Part shown: positions 54,922 through 63,882 of the stretch, one piece after another
Numbering within the stretch: the stretch's first letter is position 1
Layout of the letters: each line of letters begins with the position of its first letter
Assembly (NCBI GenBank): GCA_913057825.1
Contig: CAJXOW010000003.1
Location: forward strand, 23,573-87,572
Direction: 5' to 3'
Length of the DNA: 64,000 bases
DNA from: an uncultured Balneolaceae bacterium
GTDB lineage: Bacteria > Bacteroidota > Rhodothermia > Balneolales > Balneolaceae
Translations under genes and position numbers: made by a program
Notes under the pieces: generated by a model
Told to the model about the DNA's origin: nothing
Database searches by the model: none
What the model saw: only the letters and a program-made list of their open reading frames with translations

Positions 54922-55518
54922 TTATTGGTATTGATCAATTTTTAGAAAATCCGCAAAACCCTCACCCATAACAGGTCGAAGACCTGAAAGTACGGTTTGT
55001 ATCTGATTATCGGAATTCGCCTTATCTTTTTGGTTTGGCCAGTAAAATGAGCGCTCTTTACCGACGACCTGTGACAGGTTCGCATTACCTTTAAATCGCT
55101 TCAAGTATACAAAGTTCTGATTGTCAAACCCTCTCATTTGTAATTGGATGGTAAATATAGGGCCGGGATGAGTAAAATCAAGGGTAAATCGACCTCTCGA
55201 AACCCAGATACTATCTAGTTCGAGTTGCAGATCAGCTTGCGAGTAATCACTTACATATTCAATTCCTCTCTTTCGTTCAAGTTCAAAGCCTATGATCATA
55301 TCCTGCAAAATATTTTTAGATAGTGAGTCCACCATACCATTTTTCAATCTCGTCACCGACTGTTGATCAAGGTGCGGGGTGTCCACTACAAATTCCACCG
55401 TATCAGCTTTGAGGGCGATGGTTTTGTGATTCAGATTTCGCCGCAAGTCAAGGCTATCGGAAGTACTTCCACATCCCGCTAATAATAAAAACCAAATAAT
55501 CCACAAACTTATTCTCAT
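54922..55518 (-). CDS. Lipoprotein, hypothetical
   Basis: A 198-residue protein not recognised. Signal peptide MRISLWIIWFLLLAGC has an LAGC lipobox with Cys near residue 16. The mature part is beta-rich with a central helix (SVTRLKNGMVDSLSKNILQDM). An alternating strand pattern DLQLELDSIWVSRGRFTLDF is present. Its ATG overlaps the stop of the upstream membrane protein gene (ATGA), so the two may function together. Confidence 0.7.
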   Translation of the reverse strand: MRISLWIIWFLLLAGCGSTSDSLDLRRNLNHKTIALKADTVEFVVDTPHLDQQSVTRLKNGMVDSLSKNILQDMIIGFELERKRGIEYVSDYSQADLQLELDSIWVSRGRFTLDFTHPGPIFTIQLQMRGFDNQNFVYLKRFKGNANLSQVVGKERSFYWPNQKDKANSDNQIQTVLSGLRPVMGEGFADFLKIDQYQ

Positions 55519-56153
55519 TTTTTTCCCTGACGTTTCTTCATCAACTGCTGAATCTTCTGGTTCATATCCTCAATTTCGGGAACTTCAACGCCGTGGGCGA
55601 TTGCATATTTGATAACTACCATCTTAAAAAGGCGATCATTCAACGTCATACCCGTCTTGAGCTGTCTGTGCACCCAGTCAAATCCCCAGCGCAGCAATCC
55701 CAGTTTAAACAGGAAGAAGAAAAGTATACCCATAGCAAGAGCCATATATTGCCCAGTCATGCCCAGCCAGCTTAAAAACACACCCGCCGAGATTATCAGG
55801 GTCGCGTCAGCATTAATCCATTTCAACAGGGTTGTTAGATGGGGCGAAACAAGGGCGCTTTTCTGGGTATACCATAAAGTGAAGAATGCCAGAACCACCA
55901 GCACGGCATAGGTCGGGGGAATTACCATCACCAGCACAAAATAAAGCAGCAGCGATAGGCTGTCGGTACTTTTAATCCATATCTCGGCCGCTTTCACCAG
56001 TTCCTCCAAACGGCAAAGATCGTATATGCCGGGAGCCATCTGCTCAATTTGGTCCCGGGTGATGTGAAACCAATGTCCACTAGTAGTAATAATACCCAGG
56101 GAAGATTCAACATAAGTCGGCTGTTCCTCAGAATGCTTACGCTTTTTAACCAT
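55515..56153 (-). CDS. Multi-pass membrane protein, hypothetical
   Basis: A 212-residue protein not recognised. A soluble N-terminal 80 residues (GHWFHITRDQIEQMAPGIYDLCRLEELV) is followed by about four hydrophobic segments (LLLYFVLVMVIPPTYAVLVV, ATLIISAGVFLSWLG, YMALAMGILFFFLFKLG) and a charged C-terminus. It overlaps the lipoprotein gene by 4 bases and lies 63 bases from comF on the same strand. Confidence 0.7.
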   Translation of the reverse strand: MVKKRKHSEEQPTYVESSLGIITTSGHWFHITRDQIEQMAPGIYDLCRLEELVKAAEIWIKSTDSLSLLLYFVLVMVIPPTYAVLVVLAFFTLWYTQKSALVSPHLTTLLKWINADATLIISAGVFLSWLGMTGQYMALAMGILFFFLFKLGLLRWGFDWVHRQLKTGMTLNDRLFKMVVIKYAIAHGVEVPEIEDMNQKIQQLMKKRQGKK

Positions 56154-56216
56154 AACTCCAAAAATAGCTGATATTTATTAAAAAGTGAATTTTGATTCGG
56201 AATTGATATCAACCGG

Positions 56217-56936
56217 TTATGCCTGGGCAACCGTCAGTATTCCAATGTCCTTTGACTTGTTCAACTTTAACTCGTTGGCCAATTCAAATACGGTGGAGCC
56301 GGTGGTAAATACATCGTCGACTATCAATTGACGAGTGTGGGCCACAAGCTGCCGATTAACAACTTTGAAAGCTCCCTGCATGTTTTTCAACCGTGATTGA
56401 AAACTAAATCCAGTCTGCGTCCCTGTTTTTTTAACACGAGTAATCGATTTATGATTTACCACCTCTATATTTAATACTTCGGCCATGCCCATGGCAATGC
56501 GGCGCGCCTGATTAAAACCTCTCAACCGCATTTTTGTCGGATGAAGCGGTACAGGCAAAATGACGGCTCCGGGCCCATTATTCAGCCAGGACTGGACAAA
56601 CGGCCTCTTACGAGCTCTATCGGCAGCCAGGATGCCGAGCTGTTTCCCCAAATTGGCTTTAAAATCATACTTCAGGTGATACATCAAATGTTGCAAGGTA
56701 CTTCCTTTCTGATATTTCCAAAGAGCATCCTGGAAATGTACATGCTGTGGAAGTATTTCACGACTTGCATTCCGACGGTTGCCCGGATTAGCCTCCTCAA
56801 ATCCTTTATCCAGGCAAAACGGACATAAATACTGGTGTTGCAGTGTGCGATTAGCCCCACACTTCAAGCAAACCGGCGGAAACACCAACTCCCCAACTGC
56901 CCGACAACCCTTTTTTATGAACTCGTTTACCCACAT
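56217..56936 (-). CDS. comF: ComF-family phosphoribosyltransferase-like protein
   Basis: A 239-residue protein. The N-terminus has a zinc-type CLKCGANRTLQHQYLCPFC, then a PRTase domain: VPLHPTKMRLRGFNQARRIA, and QLIVDDVFTTGSTVFELANEL holds the PRPP-binding loop. ComF supports DNA uptake and is linked to primosomal recovery in several bacteria. It is the first gene of the minus-strand run to surE and lies divergent to the RodZ-like gene, across a structured intergenic region. Confidence 0.9.
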   Translation of the reverse strand: MWVNEFIKKGCRAVGELVFPPVCLKCGANRTLQHQYLCPFCLDKGFEEANPGNRRNASREILPQHVHFQDALWKYQKGSTLQHLMYHLKYDFKANLGKQLGILAADRARKRPFVQSWLNNGPGAVILPVPLHPTKMRLRGFNQARRIAMGMAEVLNIEVVNHKSITRVKKTGTQTGFSFQSRLKNMQGAFKVVNRQLVAHTRQLIVDDVFTTGSTVFELANELKLNKSKDIGILTVAQA

Positions 56937-57045
56937 GTTGAAATGAAATAATTAGCTGAAGCAACCTCTGCAAATATGTTTTGTGAGATAAAACTCCTAT
57001 ATTTCCTTACATATAAACTTTTTTTCGAGCATGTTGAGTTTAAAT

Positions 57046-57276
57046 CCGGGCGCCTCCTTTGAGGCCCTTGAGGTAAGCAGTTAAATGCATTCAAGGATAT
57101 ACGATGGTGGCGCAGGAAAGAGGTAATGCAAAGTTATAAACCTTGCAAGTGGCTGAGTACCTCTGGCTGAATAAGGACCACCTGTATTTTATTAAGCATT
57201 TGACTGTTTTCCCACCTACATTGTATTATGTATCTTTCACAGCATGCCGTGTAGGGAAATACAAGTTTGGGTAGGT
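57046..57276. ncRNA. Candidate structured RNA or regulatory leader between comF and the RodZ-like gene
   Basis: By eye the region folds into consecutive hairpins. H1: GCCTC/GAGGC with a 4-base loop (57052-57065). H2: CCTTGA (57066-57071) with TCAAGG (57091-57096), and GCA/TGC inside. H3, three nested levels: GGTGG/CCACC, GAGGTA/TACCTC and TGCAA/TTGCA between 57106 and 57182. H4: ACCTAC/GTAGGT enclosing TTGTATT/AATACAA (57214-57276). No known riboswitch consensus was recognised. It could be read toward the RodZ-like gene or, less likely, toward comF. No energy calculation was done. Confidence 0.4.
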
Positions 57277-57310
57277 ATAATTTTAAACTGCCGAATAATC
57301 AACACTGCAG

Positions 57311-58402
57311 ATGTCGTCATTAGGAAATGATTTAGCGCGCCTTCGTAAGGAACAGGACTTAACGCTGGAAGATATCAGGGATCAAACCAAGATTCCGATT
57401 CGCATCCTGCAGTCGATCGAGAATGACACGATTTTTTCGGATATAGATGAAAACCGTACCTATATCCGTAGTTTCGTTCGCAGTTATGGCAAGGCACTTC
57501 AAATCGATGAGCATTTAATGCGCATTGCCCTGGATCAGACCGAGGCAGATCAGTACCAGGACCTGCTCCAAAAAGTGGACCCCTATGATCCCGGCGAAAT
57601 CACCGATGAGCCTCCCTTTACGATTCCCGATCAAGGCCGGGATGACAGAAATAGATGGCGAAAACGAAAAGAACGGAGGGGAAAGTCAAAAGATAATGTC
57701 GGCAGTTCCGAAAAACGGAAACATGATCCAAGCAAAATTCGTGATCTGTCAAGGCAACAATCCTCTGAAAACACCATAAACTGGGCTCGGGTTGGGCAAA
57801 GATTTCGATCGATGGATAATGGGTCTCAAATATGGATTTTTGTAATCGCCTCCGTATTTGTCTTAGTCTTGGTGGGCTACTTCTTTATCTATGAAACGGA
57901 GACAGAACGACAAACTCCCTCTGTTGCCGACTCACTCGCCAGTATAGAACAAAGTTTATCTGAACAGGATTCTCTTCAATTACAGCTTAGTGATGTAAGC
58001 GATTCCACAACAGCAGAAAAAGCTACAAACGTTACATTACCTGACACCCTTGAATTGGTGGTCTATGCAGCCAATGATAAGCTGGAACCGGTTCGAGTCA
58101 AATCGGATCTATTCCAGGAAACCTATCCCTACTGGCTGGAACAGGGACATGCCATGCGATTCAATTTTATCGATACGATCCGGGTTCGTGGTCAATACAG
58201 TCGTATGATTGTTCTTTTAAACGGACATCCCATTCAAAATTTCAGGTCAAAATTTTATCAAGAGGATCAAAATGAACTTGTAATCCACCGCTCATTCTTT
58301 GAAGGCACCAGCGATTGGAAGACCCAAACACCCAGCCTGGAAGAGATGGAAGCACCACCGCCGGACTCCATCCTAGACCGACCTACCTTTATTCCTGAAT
58401 AA
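57311..58402 (+). CDS. RodZ-like helix-turn-helix membrane protein
   Basis: A 363-residue protein in the RodZ layout. Residues 3-70 are an HTH_25-type domain (LGNDLARLRKEQDLTLEDIRDQTKIP), followed by a basic linker (residues 112-150), one membrane segment (WIFVIASVFVLVLVGYFFIY, about 177-196), an extracytoplasmic acidic linker and a C-terminal beta domain of DUF4115 type (LELVVYAANDKLEPVRVKSD). RodZ links MreB filaments to the cell-wall elongation machinery. The neighbour PgpH-type gene lies downstream on the same strand. Confidence 0.85.
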   Translation: MSSLGNDLARLRKEQDLTLEDIRDQTKIPIRILQSIENDTIFSDIDENRTYIRSFVRSYGKALQIDEHLMRIALDQTEADQYQDLLQKVDPYDPGEITDEPPFTIPDQGRDDRNRWRKRKERRGKSKDNVGSSEKRKHDPSKIRDLSRQQSSENTINWARVGQRFRSMDNGSQIWIFVIASVFVLVLVGYFFIYETETERQTPSVADSLASIEQSLSEQDSLQLQLSDVSDSTTAEKATNVTLPDTLELVVYAANDKLEPVRVKSDLFQETYPYWLEQGHAMRFNFIDTIRVRGQYSRMIVLLNGHPIQNFRSKFYQEDQNELVIHRSFFEGTSDWKTQTPSLEEMEAPPPDSILDRPTFIPE

Positions 58403-58755
58403 ATGTTTGCTCCACCGTCAAGACCTTTATGAGATAAGATTAGAGCAAAACCCCGATAGCAAAATATTTCAGAGGATAATGAACAATTAAGAAAACGATT
58501 CAGACTTGATCATATCGCGCCATCAAACCATTTAAACGAAGCCACAATTACCTGAAATTCATCAAATATAGTATATATTGGCAATTGCTGTTGATGGTTG
58601 GTATTATTAAATCTTAATTACCATCGGGGACATATTTTAAAAATCACTCCCAACTGTAATTAACATACCGTAAATTCGTTTAGATAGAAGACCAAAAAGA
58701 TCTATTTTCGCTCATTGGAGTAATTTCAAGCTAAGCAGAAGGGTACCAACTACTT
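58403..58755. other. Intergenic region before the HD phosphodiesterase gene
   Basis: 353 bases with no gene. A weak hairpin GATGGT/ACCATC encloses an AT-rich loop near 58592-58627. No terminator for the RodZ-like gene or clear promoter was found, so the two genes may share a transcript. Confidence 0.35.
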
Positions 58756-61200
58756 ATGAAGTGGCTCGAAAAATTGGGTCTTGCCCCGAAAAAAAGAATA
58801 TCTGCCGTTATTGGGGATAAAAAAGGCAATGGGGATGAAGGTTTTTCCATACGTAATAACCCGTATGTGAAGATCGGGATTATACTGGTATTTATGGGCG
58901 GTCTATTTATTTCCATTCCCCGAACTTCTTTTAAGCAGGACCTCAACTACTCTCTCAGCGAACCTTGGCGCAAGGATGATTTGACAGCACCCTTCACGTT
59001 TGCATTGAAAAAAACCGAGGAAGAGCTAAAAAGCGAAAAAGAGAAAATTCGCCAGCAAACTCCTCCCATTTTTCATGTTAATCATGATGCGAGTATAACA
59101 ACCTATTCCAGGCTTGACTCTTTATACGGGGAGATTAATAGTACCCTCGAATCCTATGCACGCCTGCAAATAAATAGTGAAAATGCCTCCCAGGCTCCCT
59201 TTGACAGTCTCCAGTATGCAGTAAAGAAGCAAGAATTGATCGAGACCCTGGACAAAAAAAGCTTAGAAACGCTTCAGGCAAGCTTTTTAAATACAGCGAA
59301 AAAACGCGGAATAGAAAATGCGAAACAACACTATCTCGGCAGTGAAATACGGCAAGAAATTCGGAACTTAACCGGCCAGCTGCTAAACGAGGGAGTAATA
59401 AACCTTAGCAAAAAGGAGCTCGACCAAAAGAAAATCACAGTTCGCGATAGAAAAAATCATACCGAAAAAACGTACGATCTTTCAAATATCCGGGACCTGA
59501 CGGAAGCTGAAAAATTAGCCAAATACCGCCTGTCCAGGACATTCTTTGACGATGCCGCTCACACCGCCGTCCAACTTTTCAACCAGGTCATACGGCCAAA
59601 CTGGATATTTGATGCCGAAGCCACCGAATCCAGAATTGCGGAAGCAATAGACAACATTTCCAAGACAGAAGGTGCGGTTGCCCAGGGACAAGTTATCATA
59701 CGACGGGGAGATATCATCACCCAGGAAAAATTCAATATGCTGCGCAGCCTGGCCGAAGCACGAGCCCAAAAAGCCACTCAATATGAAATCTGGCTGCGAT
59801 ATCTCGGAGATGTACTGGTTATCACTGCAGTTGCCTTGATCTTTCTGATGTATCTCTTCTTGTATCGACGATCAATCTATGATGACAATGCCATGTTTTT
59901 GCTGGTATTCCTGGCACTGGGTTTTATCATTGCCGCCAGTGCAATAGTTTATCATATCGAGAGCGTCCCCTCCTATATCGTACCCGTTGCTATAGCTCCG
60001 ATTATTCTTACGATTATTTTTGATTCCAGGGTGGGACTCATGTCCACCATCACCCTGGCCCTTTTGACCGGCATCATACACAGCAACAGTTTTCAATATG
60101 TCGTTGCTACAACTACGGCATGCAGTCTCGGACTGTACTCGGTCCGCGATATTAAGGATCGATCTCAATTCTTCTTTACAACCCCTGGCATCGTATTTTT
60201 AGCCTATGTGGTAGTCCTTTCAGGCTTCAACCTGTCCGGATTCAATGCGTGGGGTGAATTTTTAAACGACCTCGCCTTTGTCGGTATTAACGCTCTATTT
60301 ATTCTGTTTACCTACCCCCTGATCTTGTTGTTTGAAAAACTTTTCAACGTCACGACCGACTTTACCCTGCTTGAACTTAGCGATACCAATCTGCCCTTAT
60401 TAAAGCAATTGATGACGAGAGCACCCGGTACATTTCATCACAGTCTACAAGTAGCCAATCTGGCAGAAGCTGCGGCCTCCGCCATAGGAGCGAATGCCCT
60501 CAAATGCCGGGTAGGAGCTTTATACCATGATATCGGTAAAATGGAGAAGCCTGAATACTTCACTGAAAACCAAACCAACATTAACGCACATGATAACCTC
60601 AAGCCCCGCATGAGTGCACTGGTGATTAAGGCTCATGTCAGTGATGGAGTGAAGCTGGCCGAGGAATACGATCTGCCGGAAACCATTATCAACTTTATTC
60701 GTACCCATCACGGCACCACCACCATCAAATACTTTTATGAAAAGGCCAAAGAGATATCAAGTGAAGAAGAAAAAGATCATGAAATAAGGGAAGAAGACTT
60801 TAAGTATGAAGGACCGCTTCCTGATACGCAGGAAACGGGTATTATGTTGCTTGCAGACTGTGTGGAAGCTTCTTCAAGAGCAATGAAGAATCCCACTTAT
60901 CAAAAACTGAGTAATATAATTTCACGCATGTTCGATGAACGAATCAGCGAAGGCCAGCTGAACAACTGTCCCCTGACTTTCCGACAGCTTACTATTATCA
61001 AAGAAGCTTTCCTCAAAATCCTGGTTGGATTTTATCACACGCGTGTCGAATATCCGGAAGAGGGGGAAAAACAAAAGTCTGCTGATACGGCTGGAAAGGA
61101 AGGAGACACTCCCTCTGAATCAGCACAGGATCAAAAACCTTCTGGTGTATATCAGGACGGATCAGATACAGAATCACTTCCCGATACGATAAACTCTTGA
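58756..61200 (+). CDS. PgpH-type 7TM-HD phosphodiesterase
   Basis: An 814-residue membrane protein. After a first membrane segment near residue 35, residues about 70-340 form the extracellular 7TMR-HDED domain, then seven hydrophobic segments (VLVITAVALIFLMYLFLY onward) and a cytosolic HD domain: RAPGTFHHSLQVANLAEAAA, ALYHDIGKMEKPEYF with the HD pair near residue 591, IRTHHGTTTIKYFYEKA and DCVEASSRAM. PgpH members hydrolyse cyclic di-AMP to pApA. The Ser/Pro-rich C-terminal tail is an extra. The stop TGA overlaps the xerD TTG start. Confidence 0.88.
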   Translation: MKWLEKLGLAPKKRISAVIGDKKGNGDEGFSIRNNPYVKIGIILVFMGGLFISIPRTSFKQDLNYSLSEPWRKDDLTAPFTFALKKTEEELKSEKEKIRQQTPPIFHVNHDASITTYSRLDSLYGEINSTLESYARLQINSENASQAPFDSLQYAVKKQELIETLDKKSLETLQASFLNTAKKRGIENAKQHYLGSEIRQEIRNLTGQLLNEGVINLSKKELDQKKITVRDRKNHTEKTYDLSNIRDLTEAEKLAKYRLSRTFFDDAAHTAVQLFNQVIRPNWIFDAEATESRIAEAIDNISKTEGAVAQGQVIIRRGDIITQEKFNMLRSLAEARAQKATQYEIWLRYLGDVLVITAVALIFLMYLFLYRRSIYDDNAMFLLVFLALGFIIAASAIVYHIESVPSYIVPVAIAPIILTIIFDSRVGLMSTITLALLTGIIHSNSFQYVVATTTACSLGLYSVRDIKDRSQFFFTTPGIVFLAYVVVLSGFNLSGFNAWGEFLNDLAFVGINALFILFTYPLILLFEKLFNVTTDFTLLELSDTNLPLLKQLMTRAPGTFHHSLQVANLAEAAASAIGANALKCRVGALYHDIGKMEKPEYFTENQTNINAHDNLKPRMSALVIKAHVSDGVKLAEEYDLPETIINFIRTHHGTTTIKYFYEKAKEISSEEEKDHEIREEDFKYEGPLPDTQETGIMLLADCVEASSRAMKNPTYQKLSNIISRMFDERISEGQLNNCPLTFRQLTIIKEAFLKILVGFYHTRVEYPEEGEKQKSADTAGKEGDTPSESAQDQKPSGVYQDGSDTESLPDTINS

Positions 61201-62114
61201 CCCTTAACGTGCAATATTTCGAAGAATCACTTACTCGATATTTGCAGTTTGTCAAAGTGGAAAAGGGATTATCCGAACAGTCCGTAGCTGCCTATCGAAA
61301 CGACCTTGAACGATACCTCAACTTTATAGGGGAGACCCTCAATTTACAAAATCTGGCCGGTGTCGAACTGCGACATATCGAGGAATTTATTGAAGAGTTG
61401 GCAGCTATGAATCTATCCCCTCAAACGATCGCTCGCAATATTTCCAGTATCAGAAGTTTTCATGAATTCACAGTGGCCGAAAACATTACCCATTCCAATC
61501 CCGCCGAACTTGTCGACATGCCTCAAAAGGCCCGCAAGTTACCCGATATTCTAACCCCACATGAGATCGAAGCGATTGTCGAGGCGCCCGGAAATGATTC
61601 GCCGCAAGCAATACGCGACACGGCAATACTGGAAACTCTCTATGCGACTGGAGTTCGCGTAAGCGAGCTAACCGGCCTGGAGTTGTCCAATATTTACGCG
61701 GAAATCGGTTTTATTCGAGTTATAGGCAAGGGAAGAAAGGAACGCCTGGTGCCAATGGGTGAAGCTGCTCATAGCGCATTAAACTTATATACAGAAAAAG
61801 CCCGCCCCCATTTTGTAAAGGATAAAGAAGAAACAGATAACAAAATCTTTTTGAATCGATTCGGCCGACCTTTATCCCGGATGAGTATCTGGAATATCGT
61901 TAATAAAGCCGCCGAGCAAGCGGATATTGAAAAAGAGGTGTATCCCCATATATTCCGTCATTCGTTTGCCACTCATCTCCTGGAGGGAGGTGCCGACTTG
62001 AGAGCGGTTCAAGAAATGCTGGGACATTCATCGATTATCACCACCGAGATTTATACGCACGTTGACCGTTCCCTGCTCCACCAGGTACACAAGGAATTTC
62101 ATCCCCGAGCTTGA
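61197..62114 (+). CDS. xerD: Site-specific tyrosine recombinase XerD
   Basis: A 305-residue Xer recombinase that resolves chromosome dimers with XerC at dif. The SAM-like N-terminal domain (YLQFVKVEKGLSEQSVAAYRNDL) precedes the catalytic domain: TGVRVSEL gives the first Arg, GKGRKERLVPM the Lys, PHIFRHSFATHLLEGGADLRAVQEMLGHSSIITT the H-x-x-R and His, and EIYTHVD the nucleophile Tyr. It begins with TTG at 61197, overlapping the previous stop (TTGA); a GTG at 61209 is an alternative. Confidence 0.93.
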   Translation: MTLNVQYFEESLTRYLQFVKVEKGLSEQSVAAYRNDLERYLNFIGETLNLQNLAGVELRHIEEFIEELAAMNLSPQTIARNISSIRSFHEFTVAENITHSNPAELVDMPQKARKLPDILTPHEIEAIVEAPGNDSPQAIRDTAILETLYATGVRVSELTGLELSNIYAEIGFIRVIGKGRKERLVPMGEAAHSALNLYTEKARPHFVKDKEETDNKIFLNRFGRPLSRMSIWNIVNKAAEQADIEKEVYPHIFRHSFATHLLEGGADLRAVQEMLGHSSIITTEIYTHVDRSLLHQVHKEFHPRA

Positions 62115-62201
62115 AAACAGGGCTATGCGTTGACGAAGGTTTTTCAAGGAGATCCATAAACATTTTAGCCAAAAATTGACTACCAAAATCTGACCCGCGA
62201 T

Positions 62202-62750
62202 ATGAAGAAATGCCTATTATCCTTCTTCACCTTGCTGTTCGCTGCGTTTATCCTGTTTGGCAAACCGGGAAATGGCAAGGCCCAGATTGGAGAGAATAAA
62301 AAGTATCCCCATGCCGCAGTAGTATCGGCAAAAAAATCAGCTTCAGAAATTGGCAAAGAGATACTGCAGATGGGGGGGAATGCCGTTGATGCTGCTGTCG
62401 CCATTAATTTCGCACTAGCAGTAAATTATCCCCGGGCCGGCAATATCGGGGGCGGCGGACCCCGAATAATAAATGCCGTGCTTCAGATGTTTCTGAATGT
62501 TGCCATGCATAAAATGGATGCTCAACAAGCGATTGCAATGCCCCGCATACATCATCAGCATCTGCCCAATTTTATCTACTACGAATCGTTCACACTGGGC
62601 GAACACGTTAAAGAAGGGCTGCGTAACAAAGGCCACCGGCTGAAAAGGGTCAGAGACCTCGCTCGGGCCCACATTCTACATTTTAATTCAAACGGCTGGA
62701 TAGAAACAGGGGTTGACCCACGCGGAAACGGGGGCGCCGCCGGCTACTGA
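62202..62750 (+). pseudogene. Gamma-glutamyltransferase remnant with large internal in-frame deletion
   Basis: A 182-residue reading frame joins the two ends of a gamma-glutamyltransferase. Residues 1-27 are a signal peptide. Residues 31-86 (HAAVVSAKKSASEIG, GGNAVDAAVAINFALAVNYPRAGNIGGGG) are the usual N-terminus. At about residues 83-87 it jumps to the C-terminal part (PRIINAVLQMFLNVAMHKMD, AMPRIHHQHLPN, GVDPRGNGGAAGY). Normal enzymes are about 560-580 residues; the middle, including the catalytic Thr of the small subunit, is missing. The frame is preserved and codons look normal, so it might still be expressed. Confidence 0.85.
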
Positions 62751-62782
62751 ATCCTATTTTTCCACCAAAAATCGATAAAATT

Positions 62783-63853
62783 ATGACTCCAGATGCCGTA
62801 GCCTCAATTCAATGGAAAGGCGACAAAGCCCGGCTCATCGACCAAACCCGTTTACCGGGTGAGGAGGTCTACATCGACATTGAAACGATGGAACAGATGC
62901 ATGAGGCTATTCAAAAATTGCGCATCCGTGGAGCCCCGGCAATCGGTATTGCTGCAGCCTATGGATTTTACCTGGGGATTCGTTCGATCGAGGCCGACCA
63001 TTTCGATTCTTTTTGGGATACTGCTTCTTCAAAAGCCGATTATCTCGCCTCAGCACGTCCGACGGCCGTTAATCTACAATGGGCACTTGAACGTTTGAAA
63101 GATGGGATCAAAGAACGGCGTACTCAGTCCATCGAAGATATCAAGGGTTGGGTACTGAACGAGGCAAAGCGTATACACGAAAAGGATAAGAAAATCTGTA
63201 AAGAGATCGGAGAAATCGGTCATGCATTAATACCCGAAGAAGCCAACATTATCACGCACTGCAATACTGGCAGTTTGGCCACCGGTTTATATGGGACGGC
63301 CCTCTCCGTAATTTATCACGCACATGCAAACGAAAAGAATCCCCACGTCTGGGTGGATGAAACCCGTCCCCTGCTGCAGGGAGCACGTCTGACCACTTGG
63401 GAACTGATGCATGCAAACATTAACTGCACGCTTATCACGGATTCAACCGCCGGCTCAATCATGAAAAAAGGCATGGCGGACCTGGTAATTGTAGGAACGG
63501 ACCGGGTAGCAGCCAATGGAGACGTGGCTAATAAAATCGGTACTTATCCTCTGGCTGTACTGGCCGATCGACACCATATCCCTTTTTACGTCGCCGCCCC
63601 GTTGTCATCTATCGACTTAAACTTATCGTCGGGCGACCAAATTCCGATTGAAGAGCGAAGTAGCGAGGAGCTAACCCATATCGGCACCACTCGTGTAGCA
63701 CCGGAAGGTACCCCAACCTACACTCCCGCTTTCGATGTAACGGCCCATTCCCTTGTAAATGGCTTTATAACCGAGGAAGGCGTCATAAGAGACCACTTCG
63801 AGTCCCAGTTTGCCGAATTCAAGCAAAAACAGGGAGCCAAAACCCGCAGTTAA
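62783..63853 (+). CDS. mtnA: S-methyl-5-thioribose-1-phosphate isomerase
   Basis: A 356-residue isomerase of the methionine salvage pathway, converting MTR-1-P to MTRu-1-P. IRGAPAIGIAAAYGFYLG, ITHCNTGSLATGLYGTALSVI with the active-site Cys, DETRPLLQGARLTTWEL, IVGTDRVAANGDVANKIGTYPLAVLA with the catalytic Asp, and APLSSIDLNL are intact. The family shares its fold with eIF2B regulatory subunits. ATG at 62783; 32 bases after the gamma-glutamyltransferase remnant on the same strand. Confidence 0.94.
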   Translation: MTPDAVASIQWKGDKARLIDQTRLPGEEVYIDIETMEQMHEAIQKLRIRGAPAIGIAAAYGFYLGIRSIEADHFDSFWDTASSKADYLASARPTAVNLQWALERLKDGIKERRTQSIEDIKGWVLNEAKRIHEKDKKICKEIGEIGHALIPEEANIITHCNTGSLATGLYGTALSVIYHAHANEKNPHVWVDETRPLLQGARLTTWELMHANINCTLITDSTAGSIMKKGMADLVIVGTDRVAANGDVANKIGTYPLAVLADRHHIPFYVAAPLSSIDLNLSSGDQIPIEERSSEELTHIGTTRVAPEGTPTYTPAFDVTAHSLVNGFITEEGVIRDHFESQFAEFKQKQGAKTRS

Positions 63854-63882
63854 CACACTGATAACCACGAGAGTCGCCTTGG

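Noticed and set aside
57046..57276. RNase P RNA, tmRNA, SRP RNA, TPP, cobalamin, SAM-I or ydaO riboswitch
   Set aside because: Conserved motifs of these RNAs, as far as I recall them, were not found; the region stays unassigned.
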